Source: Microbacterium oleivorans
GTDB taxonomy: Bacteria > Actinomycetota > Actinomycetes > Actinomycetales > Microbacteriaceae
DNA: 64,000 nt
Assembly: GCF_001691565.1 (NCBI RefSeq)
Contig: NZ_MAYO01000003.1
Span: forward strand, 992,001-1,056,000
Reading direction: 5' to 3'
In this document: piece by piece, positions 17,788 through 26,164 of the stretch
How positions within the stretch are numbered: the stretch's first letter is position 1
How the letters are laid out: each line of letters begins with the position of its first letter
Notes under the pieces: model-generated
What the model saw: the letters and a program-made list of their open reading frames with translations, nothing else
What the model was told of the DNA's origin: nothing
Databases searched by the model: none
Translations under genes and position numbers: made by a program

Positions 17788-19325
17788 GACGCCACCACCC
17801 CGAGGTCGATGCGCTGTCCGCCCAGCAACCGGACGACGTCCTCGTCGTGGGTGACCGCGACGACCGCCCGGCCACCGGCGATCTGCTCCTGCAGGAGCGC
17901 GACGATGCCCGCCCACCCGCGGCGGTCCTGCCCGAACGTCGGCTCGTCGAGGACGATGACCTCGGGGGACGTGGCGAGAACCGTGGCGACCGACAGCCGC
18001 CGCTTCTGCCCGCCCGACAGGGTGAACGGATTCGCCCGCGCGAGCGCGGCGAGCCCGAGCCTGTCGAGCAGGCCGTCGACGACCGCATCGATCTCAGCGG
18101 CGGGCAGCTTCAGCGCGCGCGGACCGACCTCGAGCTCGGCGCGGACGGTCGATGCGAGGAATTGGTGCTCGGGGTCCTGGAAGACGGTGCCGATGCGGGT
18201 GAGCAGCTCGCGCGAGGTCCACCGCGACGGCCGCTGGCCCTTCCGTCCCGACGCGACGACGACGGCCTCGACCGTGCCGGCGAACTCGGGCAGGAGCCCC
18301 GCGAGGGTGAGGGCGAGGGTCGACTTGCCGACGCCGTTCGGCCCGGTGACGACGGATGCCGCGCCTGCCGACACGTCGATGTCGAGTCCCTCGCGCACCG
18401 GGGTCCGCCCGTCGCGCGAGACAGCGAGCCCGCGAGCGCGGAGGGCGACCGGACCGCCCGCCGCGGCCGACGGCAGCGCGGGGAGGTCGACGGGATGCCC
18501 GGGCAGCCACACTCCCGCCGCGAGGAGCGCGTCCGCGTGACGGGCGAACACCTCGGCCGGCGACCCGTCGGCGAGGAGCCCGCCGTCCGCGTCGAGCACG
18601 ACGACGCGCGTCATCAGGTCGATCCAGACCTCCGTGCGGTGCTCGATCACGACGAGGGTCGCACCGGTGGCATCCACCGCCCGTCCCACCACAGCCCGGA
18701 CCTCCCGCACCCCCTCGGGGTCGAGATTGGCGGTGGGCTCGTCGAGCAGGAGCAGGCCCGGGTCCATCGCCAGCACCCCGGCGATCGCGAGGCGCTGTTT
18801 CTGGCCGCCGGAGAGCTTGGCTGTCTCACGGTCCAGGGCCACGTCGAGCCCGACGGCGTCGAGCGACGCGCGCACGCGCTCGGGGATGCGCTCGGGCGGC
18901 ACCCCGAGGTTCTCGCATCCGAAGGCGACATCGTCTCCGACGCGGGAGAGCACGACACCCGCGTCGGGGTCCTGCAGCACGAGCCCGACCCGGCCCCGCT
19001 GGGTGGACGGATCGGCGCCGTCGACGGTCAGCCGACCCGACGTCGTTCCGTCCTCGTCCCCGCCGAGGAGACCTGCCATGCCGGCCAGCAGGGTGGACTT
19101 CCCAGCGCCCGACGCACCGAGGAGCAGGACCCGCTCGCCGGGTGCGATGTCCAGATCGACGTCCTGCACGGCGGGGAGTCGGCGCCCGGCGTAGCGCCAG
19201 CCCCACCCCTGCGCACGCAGCCCCGCCGGGCGAACCTCCGCGGTCAGACCTCGTCCGCCTGTTCTCGACCCGCCGCGAAGCGGCTGAGCGCGCCGGTCTT
19301 CGCGAGCGCTCGCACCAGCAGCCAT
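17784..19325 (-). CDS. ykoD: ECF transporter duplicated ATPase (YkoD-like)
   Basis: The protein contains two ABC ATPase domains in one chain. The first has GASGAGKST, LSGGQKQRLAIA and LLLDEPTANLD; the second has GPNGVGKST, LSGGQKRRLSVA and VLDEPTFGQD. It powers YkoC/YkoE uptake of thiamine precursors. The start is odd: the homologous part begins right at the ykoE stop, where the only start-like codon is CTG 19247 (giving 487 residues, the family length). The nearest ATG (19325) lies 80 nt inside ykoE and adds an Arg-rich extension. Coordinates use that ATG. Confidence 0.85.
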   Translation of the reverse strand: MAAGASAREDRRAQPLRGGSRTGGRGLTAEVRPAGLRAQGWGWRYAGRRLPAVQDVDLDIAPGERVLLLGASGAGKSTLLAGMAGLLGGDEDGTTSGRLTVDGADPSTQRGRVGLVLQDPDAGVVLSRVGDDVAFGCENLGVPPERIPERVRASLDAVGLDVALDRETAKLSGGQKQRLAIAGVLAMDPGLLLLDEPTANLDPEGVREVRAVVGRAVDATGATLVVIEHRTEVWIDLMTRVVVLDADGGLLADGSPAEVFARHADALLAAGVWLPGHPVDLPALPSAAAGGPVALRARGLAVSRDGRTPVREGLDIDVSAGAASVVTGPNGVGKSTLALTLAGLLPEFAGTVEAVVVASGRKGQRPSRWTSRELLTRIGTVFQDPEHQFLASTVRAELEVGPRALKLPAAEIDAVVDGLLDRLGLAALARANPFTLSGGQKRRLSVATVLATSPEVIVLDEPTFGQDRRGWAGIVALLQEQIAGGRAVVAVTHDEDVVRLLGGQRIDLGVVAS

Positions 19326-19882
19326 CCGACGACGCCGGCGAGCGCGATGCCCGAGACGATGACCGTGCCGAGATAGATGAGGTTGAACTCGAGCGTCTTC
19401 GCGATGTTGGGCGACGAGCCGAAGAAGAACTCGAAGATCCACGCGGCGACACCGGCACCGACGCCGGCGAGCGCGGCCGCCCCGATGCCGAAACGGCGGT
19501 AGAGGAAGACGGCGAAGATCAGCTCCGCGCCGAGTCCCTGAACGAGACCCGACAGCAGCGTCGACGGCCCCCAGATGTTGCCGATCGTCGCCGACACCGC
19601 GGCGGCGACCACCTCGACCAGCAGAGCGGCACCGGGCTTGCGGATGACGAGCCCGCCGATGACGCCGCCGATCAGCCAGATGCCGACGGCGAACCCGCCG
19701 AGGCCGGGGGTCGCGGCATCCATCACCTCGAACCAGCCGTAACCGATGCCGTTCCAGAACCAGAACAGGAGCCCCACGGCGACACCGAGGACGGCGGCGA
19801 CGACGATGTCGACGACGCGCCAGCGGAAGCGGTTCGGTGACGAGGTCGTCGTGGTGTCGGTTGCGGACGCGACAGCGTGCAT
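19244..19882 (-). CDS. ykoE: ECF transporter S component for thiamine precursor (YkoE-like)
   Basis: The 212-residue integral membrane protein has five or six hydrophobic segments and matches the YkoE family (VVAAVLGVAVGLLFWFWNG near residues 30-50, then FAVGIWLIGGVIGG). It is the substrate-binding subunit, probably for hydroxymethylpyrimidine. ATG 19882 was chosen because the TPP riboswitch ends just upstream with the AGGGAGGAG ribosome site; a longer frame would translate the riboswitch. It heads the ykoEDC operon. Confidence 0.9.
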   Translation of the reverse strand: MHAVASATDTTTTSSPNRFRWRVVDIVVAAVLGVAVGLLFWFWNGIGYGWFEVMDAATPGLGGFAVGIWLIGGVIGGLVIRKPGAALLVEVVAAAVSATIGNIWGPSTLLSGLVQGLGAELIFAVFLYRRFGIGAAALAGVGAGVAAWIFEFFFGSSPNIAKTLEFNLIYLGTVIVSGIALAGVVGWLLVRALAKTGALSRFAAGREQADEV

Positions 19883-19890
19883 TGTTTCTC

Positions 19891-19974
19891 CTCCCTGCGC
19901 CGGCATGATCCGGATCAGGTTCGACGGTCGAAGCGTGGATCGCTTCCTCTCAGCCCGGCTCACCGGACTCCCGT
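19891..19974 (-). promoter_or_regulatory. TPP riboswitch (THI element)
   Basis: On the minus strand the conserved TPP aptamer bases occur in order: CGGGAGTCC...GGGCTGAGAGG, then GTCGAACCTGATCCGG, then ATGCCGGCGCAGGGAGG just before the ykoE ATG. The terminal AGGGAGG doubles as the ribosome site, so ligand binding should hide it (translational control), as usual in actinobacteria. Confidence 0.95.
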
Positions 19975-20022
19975 GGTTGTGGCTCGAGTATAGCCGCAGC
20001 CTGGGCGCGCTACCGTGGTCCG

Positions 20023-21381
20023 GTGACCGTGGACGACGCCGCTACCCGCACGCTTCCCACGGGAGAGCGGGTGATGGCGCTCGGCTGGGTGGATGCCGAC
20101 GGTCGATCCACCGTCACGGCTTCCCCCTCGACCTCCGCCTACGACCTGCTGCCGCCGATGCGGCGCCGTCGTCGCGTCCGCGGCAGCGCGATCGGCGTCC
20201 CCGTCCTGGCGGTGCTCGCCCTGGCCGGGGCGTACTCCGGCGCAATGCTGCTCTGGCCGCTGTCCGCAGTCGACGTGACGGCGAAGGCGGCCGACGCCCC
20301 GCGCCTGGCGGGTGCCCCCAGCGCGATCCCATGGCCGGCGGAGGGAGAGGCCGCCGTCGGCATCGACGGCTTCCGGTCGGCGTCGTCGTCGGAGGACCGG
20401 GTGCAGATGGCGAGCACCGCCAAGCTCGTCACGGCGCTCGTGATCCTCGACGAGAAGCCCCTCGCCTCCGGCGAGCAGGGTCCCGCCTACGACTTCACGT
20501 TCGCGGATCGGCAGGAGTACTGGCGCTACGTCTCGCAGAACCAGTCGGCCCTGAACGTCCCCGACGACGGATCCCTGACGGAGTACCAGATGCTCCAGGG
20601 CATGCTCATGGCGTCGGCCAGCAACTACGCGAACCGCCTGGCGAGCGACGCGTTCGGGTCCGTCGACGGATATGCGACGGCCGCGAACGCCTGGCTGAAG
20701 GACAACGGCCTCGACGGCATCACGGTGACGGATGCCTCCGGCTACAGTCGCGACAACCTCGCCACTCCCGCGGCCATGGTCGCCCTCGCCGAGAAGGCGC
20801 TCGACAACCCCGTGATCGCCGAGATCGTCGCCACGAAGACCGCGGAGCTTCCCGGTGCGGGGTTGTTCGAGAACACGAACGCGCTCCTCGGGGTCGACGG
20901 CATCGTGGGGCTGAAGACCGGCAGCTTCGCCGGCTACAACAACCTCATCGCCGCGAAGCGGATAAACGTCAACGGCATCCCCACGACGGTGTTCGCCGCC
21001 GTCGCCGGTCAACCCACCAGCAGCGCGCGTCGCGACGAGACCGAGCGCCTGCTGGACGCCGCTGCGTCCGAAGCCGCCGTCCCGACGACGCTCGCCGCAG
21101 GAACGGTCGTCGGCGAGGTCACGACGGTCTGGGGTGCGACGAGTCGGCTGCTCACCGAGAAGGATGCCTCGCTGCTGCTGTGGAACGGCGCGACGGCTGA
21201 GAGCGAGACGGCGTTCGATGTCGACGCCGATGCGACGGCCGGGTCGGACGCGGGGGCACTCACGGTGACCGGCCCCGCCGGGACGATCGAGGTCCCCGTC
21301 ACGATCGAGAAGGCCCTGCCCGGCCCTGACGCCTGGTGGCGCCTGACCCACCCGATCGAGCTGACCGGGATCGGCGGCTGA
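20023..21381 (+). CDS. D-alanyl-D-alanine carboxypeptidase-like protein (S11)
   Basis: The 452-residue protein has a cytoplasmic N-terminus, one membrane anchor near residues 60-82 (GVPVLAVLALAGAYSGAMLL) and an external penicillin-binding domain. Active-site STAK (SxxK) is near residue 130 and LKTGSF (KTG) near 308. The second motif aligns as SAS-N (MASASNYAN), where SxN is usual, so the Asn position appears to hold Ser. The C-terminal 80 residues form a beta-rich tail. It would trim cell-wall pentapeptides. It is divergent from ykoE. Confidence 0.85.
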   Translation: MTVDDAATRTLPTGERVMALGWVDADGRSTVTASPSTSAYDLLPPMRRRRRVRGSAIGVPVLAVLALAGAYSGAMLLWPLSAVDVTAKAADAPRLAGAPSAIPWPAEGEAAVGIDGFRSASSSEDRVQMASTAKLVTALVILDEKPLASGEQGPAYDFTFADRQEYWRYVSQNQSALNVPDDGSLTEYQMLQGMLMASASNYANRLASDAFGSVDGYATAANAWLKDNGLDGITVTDASGYSRDNLATPAAMVALAEKALDNPVIAEIVATKTAELPGAGLFENTNALLGVDGIVGLKTGSFAGYNNLIAAKRINVNGIPTTVFAAVAGQPTSSARRDETERLLDAAASEAAVPTTLAAGTVVGEVTTVWGATSRLLTEKDASLLLWNGATAESETAFDVDADATAGSDAGALTVTGPAGTIEVPVTIEKALPGPDAWWRLTHPIELTGIGG

Positions 21382-21390
21382 CGAGCGCGA

Positions 21391-22323
21391 TCAGGCGAAC
21401 CGGACGGTCTGCTGCAGCCGGGTCCGCACGTCGAACAGCTCATTGCCGCCGATCTCACGTGCCCCGCTGACCCCGCGCCGCAACACCGTCGCGAGCGCGC
21501 TGCGGGCGACGATGGCGACGGGCAGACCCTTCACCTTGCCGAGTTCTTCGATCGCGGTGACGACGTCGTCGTCCGGCAGGACGACGAGGGCCGCGCTGAA
21601 CTTCACTTTCGCGGAGCGTCCGAGTCCTCGCGCCGCGAGCACGAGCTGAGCGACCGGCGAGCCGACGACCGCATCGCCCTCGAGCTCACCGCGACGGGTG
21701 CGGACGGGAGCCCCGAAATCCTCCGAGAGCACGGCGTACAGCCCGCTCGGTCCGAGCACGATGTGGTCGAGCTTGATGTCCGGGTCGCGCGGATCCGCGG
21801 CCACGTCGTGCCACACCGTGTACCCCATGCCGAGCTCCGCGACGATGCGGGCGGCCGCCTCTTCGGCGAGCGCATCTGCGAGCAGCCGTCGCACCTCGTG
21901 GGGAGCGCTCCGCACGAGCGCGGGGTCGTACGGGTCGGGCAGGTCGACGCCGCGGCCCGCCCATTCGCGGATCAGGTCGAGGTAGCGCTCGCGTCGCCAC
22001 CCGCCGGGCTGCCCGAAGGAGCGGGCGCGCGGGCGGGTGTCGGCCTGGCGGGCGCGCGGGCGCCACTGAGGTGCGTCGGCGTCGGGGGCGTACGACACGG
22101 TGTCGGTGAACCCGTGGCCGCGGTCGTAGGCGGCTCGCGCCGGCGCCGTCCCGACCAGCTCCCACGCTCGCTGGACGCGGACGAACTCCGCGGCGTCGCC
22201 GCCGGTGTCGGGGTGCGTCTGCCGGAGCCGCAGACGGTACGCCTTGCGGAGATCGTCGTCGCTGGCGTCCGTCGAGACGCCGAGGACGTCGTACGCCGAG
22301 GCGGAGAGGGGACTGTCGAACAC
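21391..22323 (-). CDS. J-domain protein with nuclease-like C-terminal region
   Basis: The 310-residue protein starts with a J domain (about residues 6-67): YDVLGVSTDASDDDLRKAYR, then the HPD motif in QTHPDTGG, then AYDRG. J domains stimulate DnaK. The remaining roughly 200 residues (WHDVAADPRDPDIKLDHIVLG near 180) resemble NERD-like nuclease-fold segments, though no full catalytic set is certain. GTG 22323 is 1 nt from the upstream hydrolase stop, so the two genes are probably co-transcribed. Confidence 0.75.
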   Translation of the reverse strand: MFDSPLSASAYDVLGVSTDASDDDLRKAYRLRLRQTHPDTGGDAAEFVRVQRAWELVGTAPARAAYDRGHGFTDTVSYAPDADAPQWRPRARQADTRPRARSFGQPGGWRRERYLDLIREWAGRGVDLPDPYDPALVRSAPHEVRRLLADALAEEAAARIVAELGMGYTVWHDVAADPRDPDIKLDHIVLGPSGLYAVLSEDFGAPVRTRRGELEGDAVVGSPVAQLVLAARGLGRSAKVKFSAALVVLPDDDVVTAIEELGKVKGLPVAIVARSALATVLRRGVSGAREIGGNELFDVRTRLQQTVRFA

Positions 22324-22324
22324 G

Positions 22325-23386
22325 TCAGCTCCAGAGCGGGGCGGTCGGGATGAACGACAGCGCCCGGTCGGCGGTGTCGGCGGGGACCTCCGACAGGCTC
22401 GCGGGCTGCCAGCGCGGCGAGCGGTCCTTGTCGACGAGCTGTGCACGGATGCCCTCGACCAGATCGGGCTGCGTGCGTCCGAACCATTCGACGAGCGCGT
22501 ACTCCTGTGCGAGCGCAGCCCGGAGATCCGGAAGCCCCCGCGCGGACCGCACAGCCGCGAGGGTCACCGTGAGCGCCGTCGGTGCCTGAGTCTCGAGCAG
22601 GCCGGCGGTGGCCCCGGCATCCGGCTCGGAGCGTTCGCGCAGGCGAGCGATGATCTCCGGGACCGTCTCGGCGGCGAACGCGTCGTCGATCCATTCGCGG
22701 GCGGCGACGAGGCGCGACGGCTCCGGCGTCTCGTCGAACAGCATCGCGATCTCGGTCGGGGTGTCGGGGTCGGCGCGGGTCACGAGCGCGTGACGGACGT
22801 CGTCCAGTCGATCGGCGGGCACGACGTGGTCGGCGAACCCCGCGTAGACCGCGTCGGCGGCATCCATCGTTCCACCCGTCAGCGCGAGGTACTCGCCGAC
22901 CCGACCCGGCGCGTGCGCGAGCAGCCACGACCCGCCGACGTCGGGGGTGAATCCGATGCGCGTCTCGGGCATGGCGAGGCGCGAGCGCTCGGTCACGATC
23001 CGGACCGAGGCGTGACCGGCCAGGCCGATCCCGCCGCCCATCGTGACGCCGTCGGCGAAGACCACGATCTGCTTCGGGTACTCGGCGATGCGGGCGTTGA
23101 GCGCGTACTCGTCGCGGAAGAATCCCATCGCCGCCGCGGCATCCCCCGCCAGGATCTGCTCCCGGAGCGTCCGGACGTCCCCGCCGGCGCAGAAGCCGCG
23201 GTCACCCGCACCGTCGAGCAGGACGAGACGGATGTCGGGGTGGTGCTCCCAACGGTCGAGCGCGTCGGCGATGCCGCGGATCATCCCGTGGTCGACGGCG
23301 TTGATCGCTTCGGGCCGGTGGAGCGTGATGCGACCGACACTCCCCTCCGCACGGACGAGCAGACGGGATGCCGGGGGTTCACTCAC
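22325..23386 (-). CDS. 3-hydroxyisobutyryl-CoA hydrolase-like protein
   Basis: The 353-residue protein is a crotonase-fold enzyme with the long C-terminal helices typical of 3-hydroxyisobutyryl-CoA hydrolases of valine breakdown. Key segments are RGFCAGGDVRTL near residues 62-73, the GVTMGGGIGL oxyanion hole near 110-119, MPETRIGFTPDVGGSW near 135-150 (catalytic Glu 137 and Asp), and EWFGRTQPDLVEGIRAQLV near the C-terminus. Start GTG 23386. It is followed at once by the J-domain gene; valine catabolism is inferred from family only. Confidence 0.87.
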   Translation of the reverse strand: MSEPPASRLLVRAEGSVGRITLHRPEAINAVDHGMIRGIADALDRWEHHPDIRLVLLDGAGDRGFCAGGDVRTLREQILAGDAAAAMGFFRDEYALNARIAEYPKQIVVFADGVTMGGGIGLAGHASVRIVTERSRLAMPETRIGFTPDVGGSWLLAHAPGRVGEYLALTGGTMDAADAVYAGFADHVVPADRLDDVRHALVTRADPDTPTEIAMLFDETPEPSRLVAAREWIDDAFAAETVPEIIARLRERSEPDAGATAGLLETQAPTALTVTLAAVRSARGLPDLRAALAQEYALVEWFGRTQPDLVEGIRAQLVDKDRSPRWQPASLSEVPADTADRALSFIPTAPLWS

Positions 23387-23453
23387 CCGGCCAACGTTAC
23401 CGGGCGACTCACCGGGACCGGCCGAGACCAGGACCGGCCGAGAGCGGGGCCCG

Positions 23454-23930
23454 TCAGGCCTGGGCCGGTCGCGGCGCGCGTCGACGGGGTGCACGACCCG
23501 ACGGGCTCGCCGCGGCATCCCCGTTCTGCACCGGGATCTCGGTCGTCACGAGCTGGACGACGTCGACGGGCTCGTCCTCGCCCTCGAGCCGCAGTGCCTG
23601 GACGAGCGCCAGCCCGTGGCGCGTGGTCAGCACGAGCCGCTGGAACTCCGGATCCCCCTCGAGATCGATCACGACCGACGGGCGACGTCGGCGGACCAGG
23701 ACGAAGTCGTCTCCGCCGGCCGAGCGCCACACTCCCATCGCGACGGTCCGAGGAACGACCGTGCCCGGATTCGGGACACCGCGCAACCACGACCACGGAT
23801 CGTCGACGAGCTGCACCTTCGCGATGTGCGCGCGCTCGACCCTGACGGCATCCTTCCGGAACGCCAGCACGCGCTCCGTGGCGGACAGCGCGACCTCCAG
23901 TCGCGACGAATCGAGCAGCAGCGTCACCAT
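23454..23930 (-). CDS. Conserved hypothetical protein
   Basis: The 158-residue soluble protein has no recognised domain. Residues 1-120 look like alternating strands (LLLDSSRLEVALSATERVLAF; TVAMGVWRS; FVLVRRRRPSVVIDLEGDPEFQRLVLTT), as in small bacterial beta-sandwich proteins. The last 25 residues are disordered and Pro/Arg/Ala-rich. A ribosome site is not evident. Codon use is normal for the region, so the gene is likely native. Confidence 0.65.
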   Translation of the reverse strand: MVTLLLDSSRLEVALSATERVLAFRKDAVRVERAHIAKVQLVDDPWSWLRGVPNPGTVVPRTVAMGVWRSAGGDDFVLVRRRRPSVVIDLEGDPEFQRLVLTTRHGLALVQALRLEGEDEPVDVVQLVTTEIPVQNGDAAASPSGRAPRRRAPRPAQA

Positions 23931-24002
23931 GGATTCAGTCTGCCAAAGAGGTCCGGCGGGACGGATGCCGGGGCCGCAACGATCCGGTCTCGACCACGTG
24001 CG

Positions 24003-24830
24003 TCAGCCTTGGATGCGGGGGAACGAACCGGTCGGGGGCGCGAGCTCGTCGATCGCGTGCGGGAGAGGGAACTGGCCGACGGCCGAGATGAGACCGGCGA
24101 CCGTCTGCTCCTTGGCCGTCACGCTCACCCCGAGTCCTGCACGACGCGCATCCTTCGCGGTGCGCGGTCCGATCGCGGCGATGACGGTCGACTCGGGGAT
24201 CTCGGGGAACTGCTCGTGCACCTGTTCGGCGACCGAGCCGCTCGTGACGAGAATCGCGTTGATGCGCCCCGACCGCACGTCGGTCGCGACCTTCTCGGTC
24301 ACGGGGACGCCGACCGTCCGGTACGCGACGACACTGCGCACGTCGTGCCCCGCCTCTTCGAGAAGGCGGGTCAGGACGGGCTTCGCCAGCTCGCTCCGCA
24401 GTGTCAGGACGCGAGTGGGTTTCGGCTCGAGCGCGATGAGCTGTGCCGCCATCCCCGCCGCCGAGTTGTCGTCCTCGGGAACCAGGTCGACCCGGTATCC
24501 GACCGCACCCAGGGCCGCGGCGGTCGTCTCACCGACGGCGGCGACGCGGGTCGAGTGGGGGATCACCGCACGGTAGGCGTGCAAGACGTCGACGGTCGTC
24601 GAGCTCGTGAGCGTCACCCAGTCGAAGGCACCGGAGGCGAGGTCGCGGAGCGCGGACTCGAGGTCGGTGGGATCCTCGGAGGGGGCGAAGTTGATCAGCG
24701 GCGCGATGACCGGCGTGGCACCCTGCGCCCGCAGTGCGGCGGCGACGCTGTCACCCCACGGGCCTCCGCGCGGAACCAGCACACGCCAGCCCTTGAGGGG
24801 CTTCGGTGCTGTCGCAGCGGATGTGTTCAT
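24003..24830 (-). CDS. hemD: Uroporphyrinogen-III synthase
   Basis: The 275-residue enzyme closes hydroxymethylbilane into uroporphyrinogen III for haem and corrinoid synthesis. It has the two-lobed HemD pattern: RVLVPRGGPWGDSVAAAL near residues 16-33, DWVTLTSSTTVDVL near 70-83, AAVGETTAAAL near 95, ILVTSGSVAEQV near 188, and IAAIGPRTAKDARRAGL near 212-228. Sequence identity in this family is always low, so the fold pattern carries the call. It stands alone; a hemY-like gene lies 1.3 kb further on the same strand. Confidence 0.88.
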   Translation of the reverse strand: MNTSAATAPKPLKGWRVLVPRGGPWGDSVAAALRAQGATPVIAPLINFAPSEDPTDLESALRDLASGAFDWVTLTSSTTVDVLHAYRAVIPHSTRVAAVGETTAAALGAVGYRVDLVPEDDNSAAGMAAQLIALEPKPTRVLTLRSELAKPVLTRLLEEAGHDVRSVVAYRTVGVPVTEKVATDVRSGRINAILVTSGSVAEQVHEQFPEIPESTVIAAIGPRTAKDARRAGLGVSVTAKEQTVAGLISAVGQFPLPHAIDELAPPTGSFPRIQG

Positions 24831-24999
24831 GGTTCGACTCTCGTGTAGGCGTCGGCCACCCCTGCGCGAGACGGCCGACGCTCAGCAGAATGCGCGCGAT
24901 CGCGCACGTTCGGGACCGTGTCGTCGGCAGCAATCGCGCCGTCGCCGCTGCCTGAACCGAGCATACCCCCGGCGTCGGCACCGGTGACGCGGTGCTGCC

Positions 25000-25266
25000 T
25001 CAGCGGGTGTAGAGGCGGACCGCGCCCCACACGAGAAGACCGACGGCCACAGCGGCGCCCACGGCTGCGATCGCCGCACCCGAGGGGTTGCGGTCCGCGA
25101 ACTCGCGAGCGGACACCTTGGCACGGCGACTCGCACGAGCCGCCCGCTTGGGGACGTTCGCCTTCTCCTCGATGGCGACCAGAGCCGCCTTCAGCTCGGC
25201 GCGGGCGCGCTCGACCGGGTCGGTGATGCCGAGCGGGACGGCGGTGCGGGGGAGATCAGAACTCAT
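25000..25266 (-). CDS. DUF3618-like single-pass membrane protein
   Basis: The 88-residue protein has a helical charged N-terminal part (RARAELKAALVAIEEKANVPKR), resembling DUF3618, and one C-terminal transmembrane helix (about residues 65-83). Its start lies inside the preceding holin-like gene (11-nt overlap). It ends a three-gene membrane-stress-like unit with that gene and the YtxH-like gene. Function is unknown; similar trios occur in actinobacteria next to cell-envelope genes. Confidence 0.75.
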   Translation of the reverse strand: MSSDLPRTAVPLGITDPVERARAELKAALVAIEEKANVPKRAARASRRAKVSAREFADRNPSGAAIAAVGAAVAVGLLVWGAVRLYTR

Positions 25267-25666
25267 CGGCCACTTCCTTCACGATTCGGGCGTCGGTCGA
25301 CAGGGCCTTCGCGGGGTTCTCACGATTCTTCATGCGCCGGACCCTCAGGAATCCGAGGAGTGCGGCGATGACGAAGAGCAGCAGTCCGAGCACGACGAGG
25401 ATCAGGGCTGCCAGCCACGGCGCCATCCACGACGAGAGCCCGATGATGGTGAACGCGCCGATCGCCGGCAGGGTCCAGAAGAGGAAGAAGAGGGCGAGGA
25501 CGAACCAAAGCGCAACGACGCCGGCATCCTTCCCCGTTCGCGTCGCCCAGGCCTTCGCCGCGTTGATCTCGGCGACGATGAGGTTCTTGACGAGCTCGGG
25601 CAGCTCTCCGACGAGGCCGAGGAGGCTCTCGTCGCGCCGATCCCGGAATCCGCGGGGAGTGCTCAT
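25256..25666 (-). CDS. Phage-holin-family (YqjE-like) membrane protein
   Basis: The 136-residue protein has a polar helical N-terminus (LLGLVGELPELVKNLIVAEINAAK near residues 15-38) and two adjacent hydrophobic segments (about 50-72 and 80-108). This arrangement defines the Act_hol/YqjE family, annotated as holin superfamily III but found in normal chromosomes. It overlaps the YtxH-like gene by 4 nt and the DUF3618-like gene by 11 nt, which supports one operon. A true lysis role is unlikely because no phage genes are nearby. Confidence 0.8.
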   Translation of the reverse strand: MSTPRGFRDRRDESLLGLVGELPELVKNLIVAEINAAKAWATRTGKDAGVVALWFVLALFFLFWTLPAIGAFTIIGLSSWMAPWLAALILVVLGLLLFVIAALLGFLRVRRMKNRENPAKALSTDARIVKEVADEF

Positions 25667-26076
25667 GACTCGGTCGGGGACTTCTTGCCCGAGCCGCCCG
25701 TCGTGCTGGACGACGCCCGACTGGTCGACTTCTTGGCCGAGCCCGACACGGCGTCGGCGGTGGTCTTGGCGGCGTCCTTGACGTCCTCAGCCGCATCTTC
25801 AGACGCGTCCAGCGCGGCGTCGAGCTTCTGGCCGGGGGTTCCCGACGTGGTCGCGGCGCGCGTGACCTTGACGGCGCCGTTCCACAGGACGCTCGGCAGC
25901 GCGAACGCGGCGGACTTGCCGAAGCCAGCGACCTTGTCGACCTGCTTCTGGACGGCTGGCGTGTTGTAGACGCGCAGGTAGGCGTCCTTGATCTGCTCGT
26001 AGCGCTGGCGGCCCGCGCGGGCCCCGAGGACGTAGCCGGCGGTGAGTCCGACGACGATTCCGATCTTGCCCTTCAT
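25663..26076 (-). CDS. YtxH-like general-stress protein
   Basis: The 137-residue protein has a short N-terminal Gly/Ala-rich helix (GKIGIVVGLTAGYVLGARAG) followed by RQRYEQIKDAYLRVYNTPAVQKQ, a pattern of YtxH-type proteins, and a disordered Ser/Thr/Ala/Lys-rich tail from about residue 85. It is first in the three-gene unit with the holin-like and DUF3618-like genes. The role is unknown, but the family is associated with envelope or general stress. Confidence 0.75.
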   Translation of the reverse strand: MKGKIGIVVGLTAGYVLGARAGRQRYEQIKDAYLRVYNTPAVQKQVDKVAGFGKSAAFALPSVLWNGAVKVTRAATTSGTPGQKLDAALDASEDAAEDVKDAAKTTADAVSGSAKKSTSRASSSTTGGSGKKSPTES

Positions 26077-26164
26077 GGCGATTCCTCACGTTCGAAGCGA
26101 TGTGGTGCCGAGCACTCAGCGTATCGGCGCATTCCGTTCGAGGCATCCACCCTTGACAGCGGGC

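Noticed and set aside
22325..23845. Plus-strand frames opposite the hydrolase gene
   Set aside because: The minus strand carries a clear crotonase-family protein; the plus frames have shadow composition.
25256..25666. Prophage lysis gene
   Set aside because: The holin-like name comes from the family only; no phage structural, integrase or lysin gene is nearby and the gene sits in a membrane-stress-like operon.
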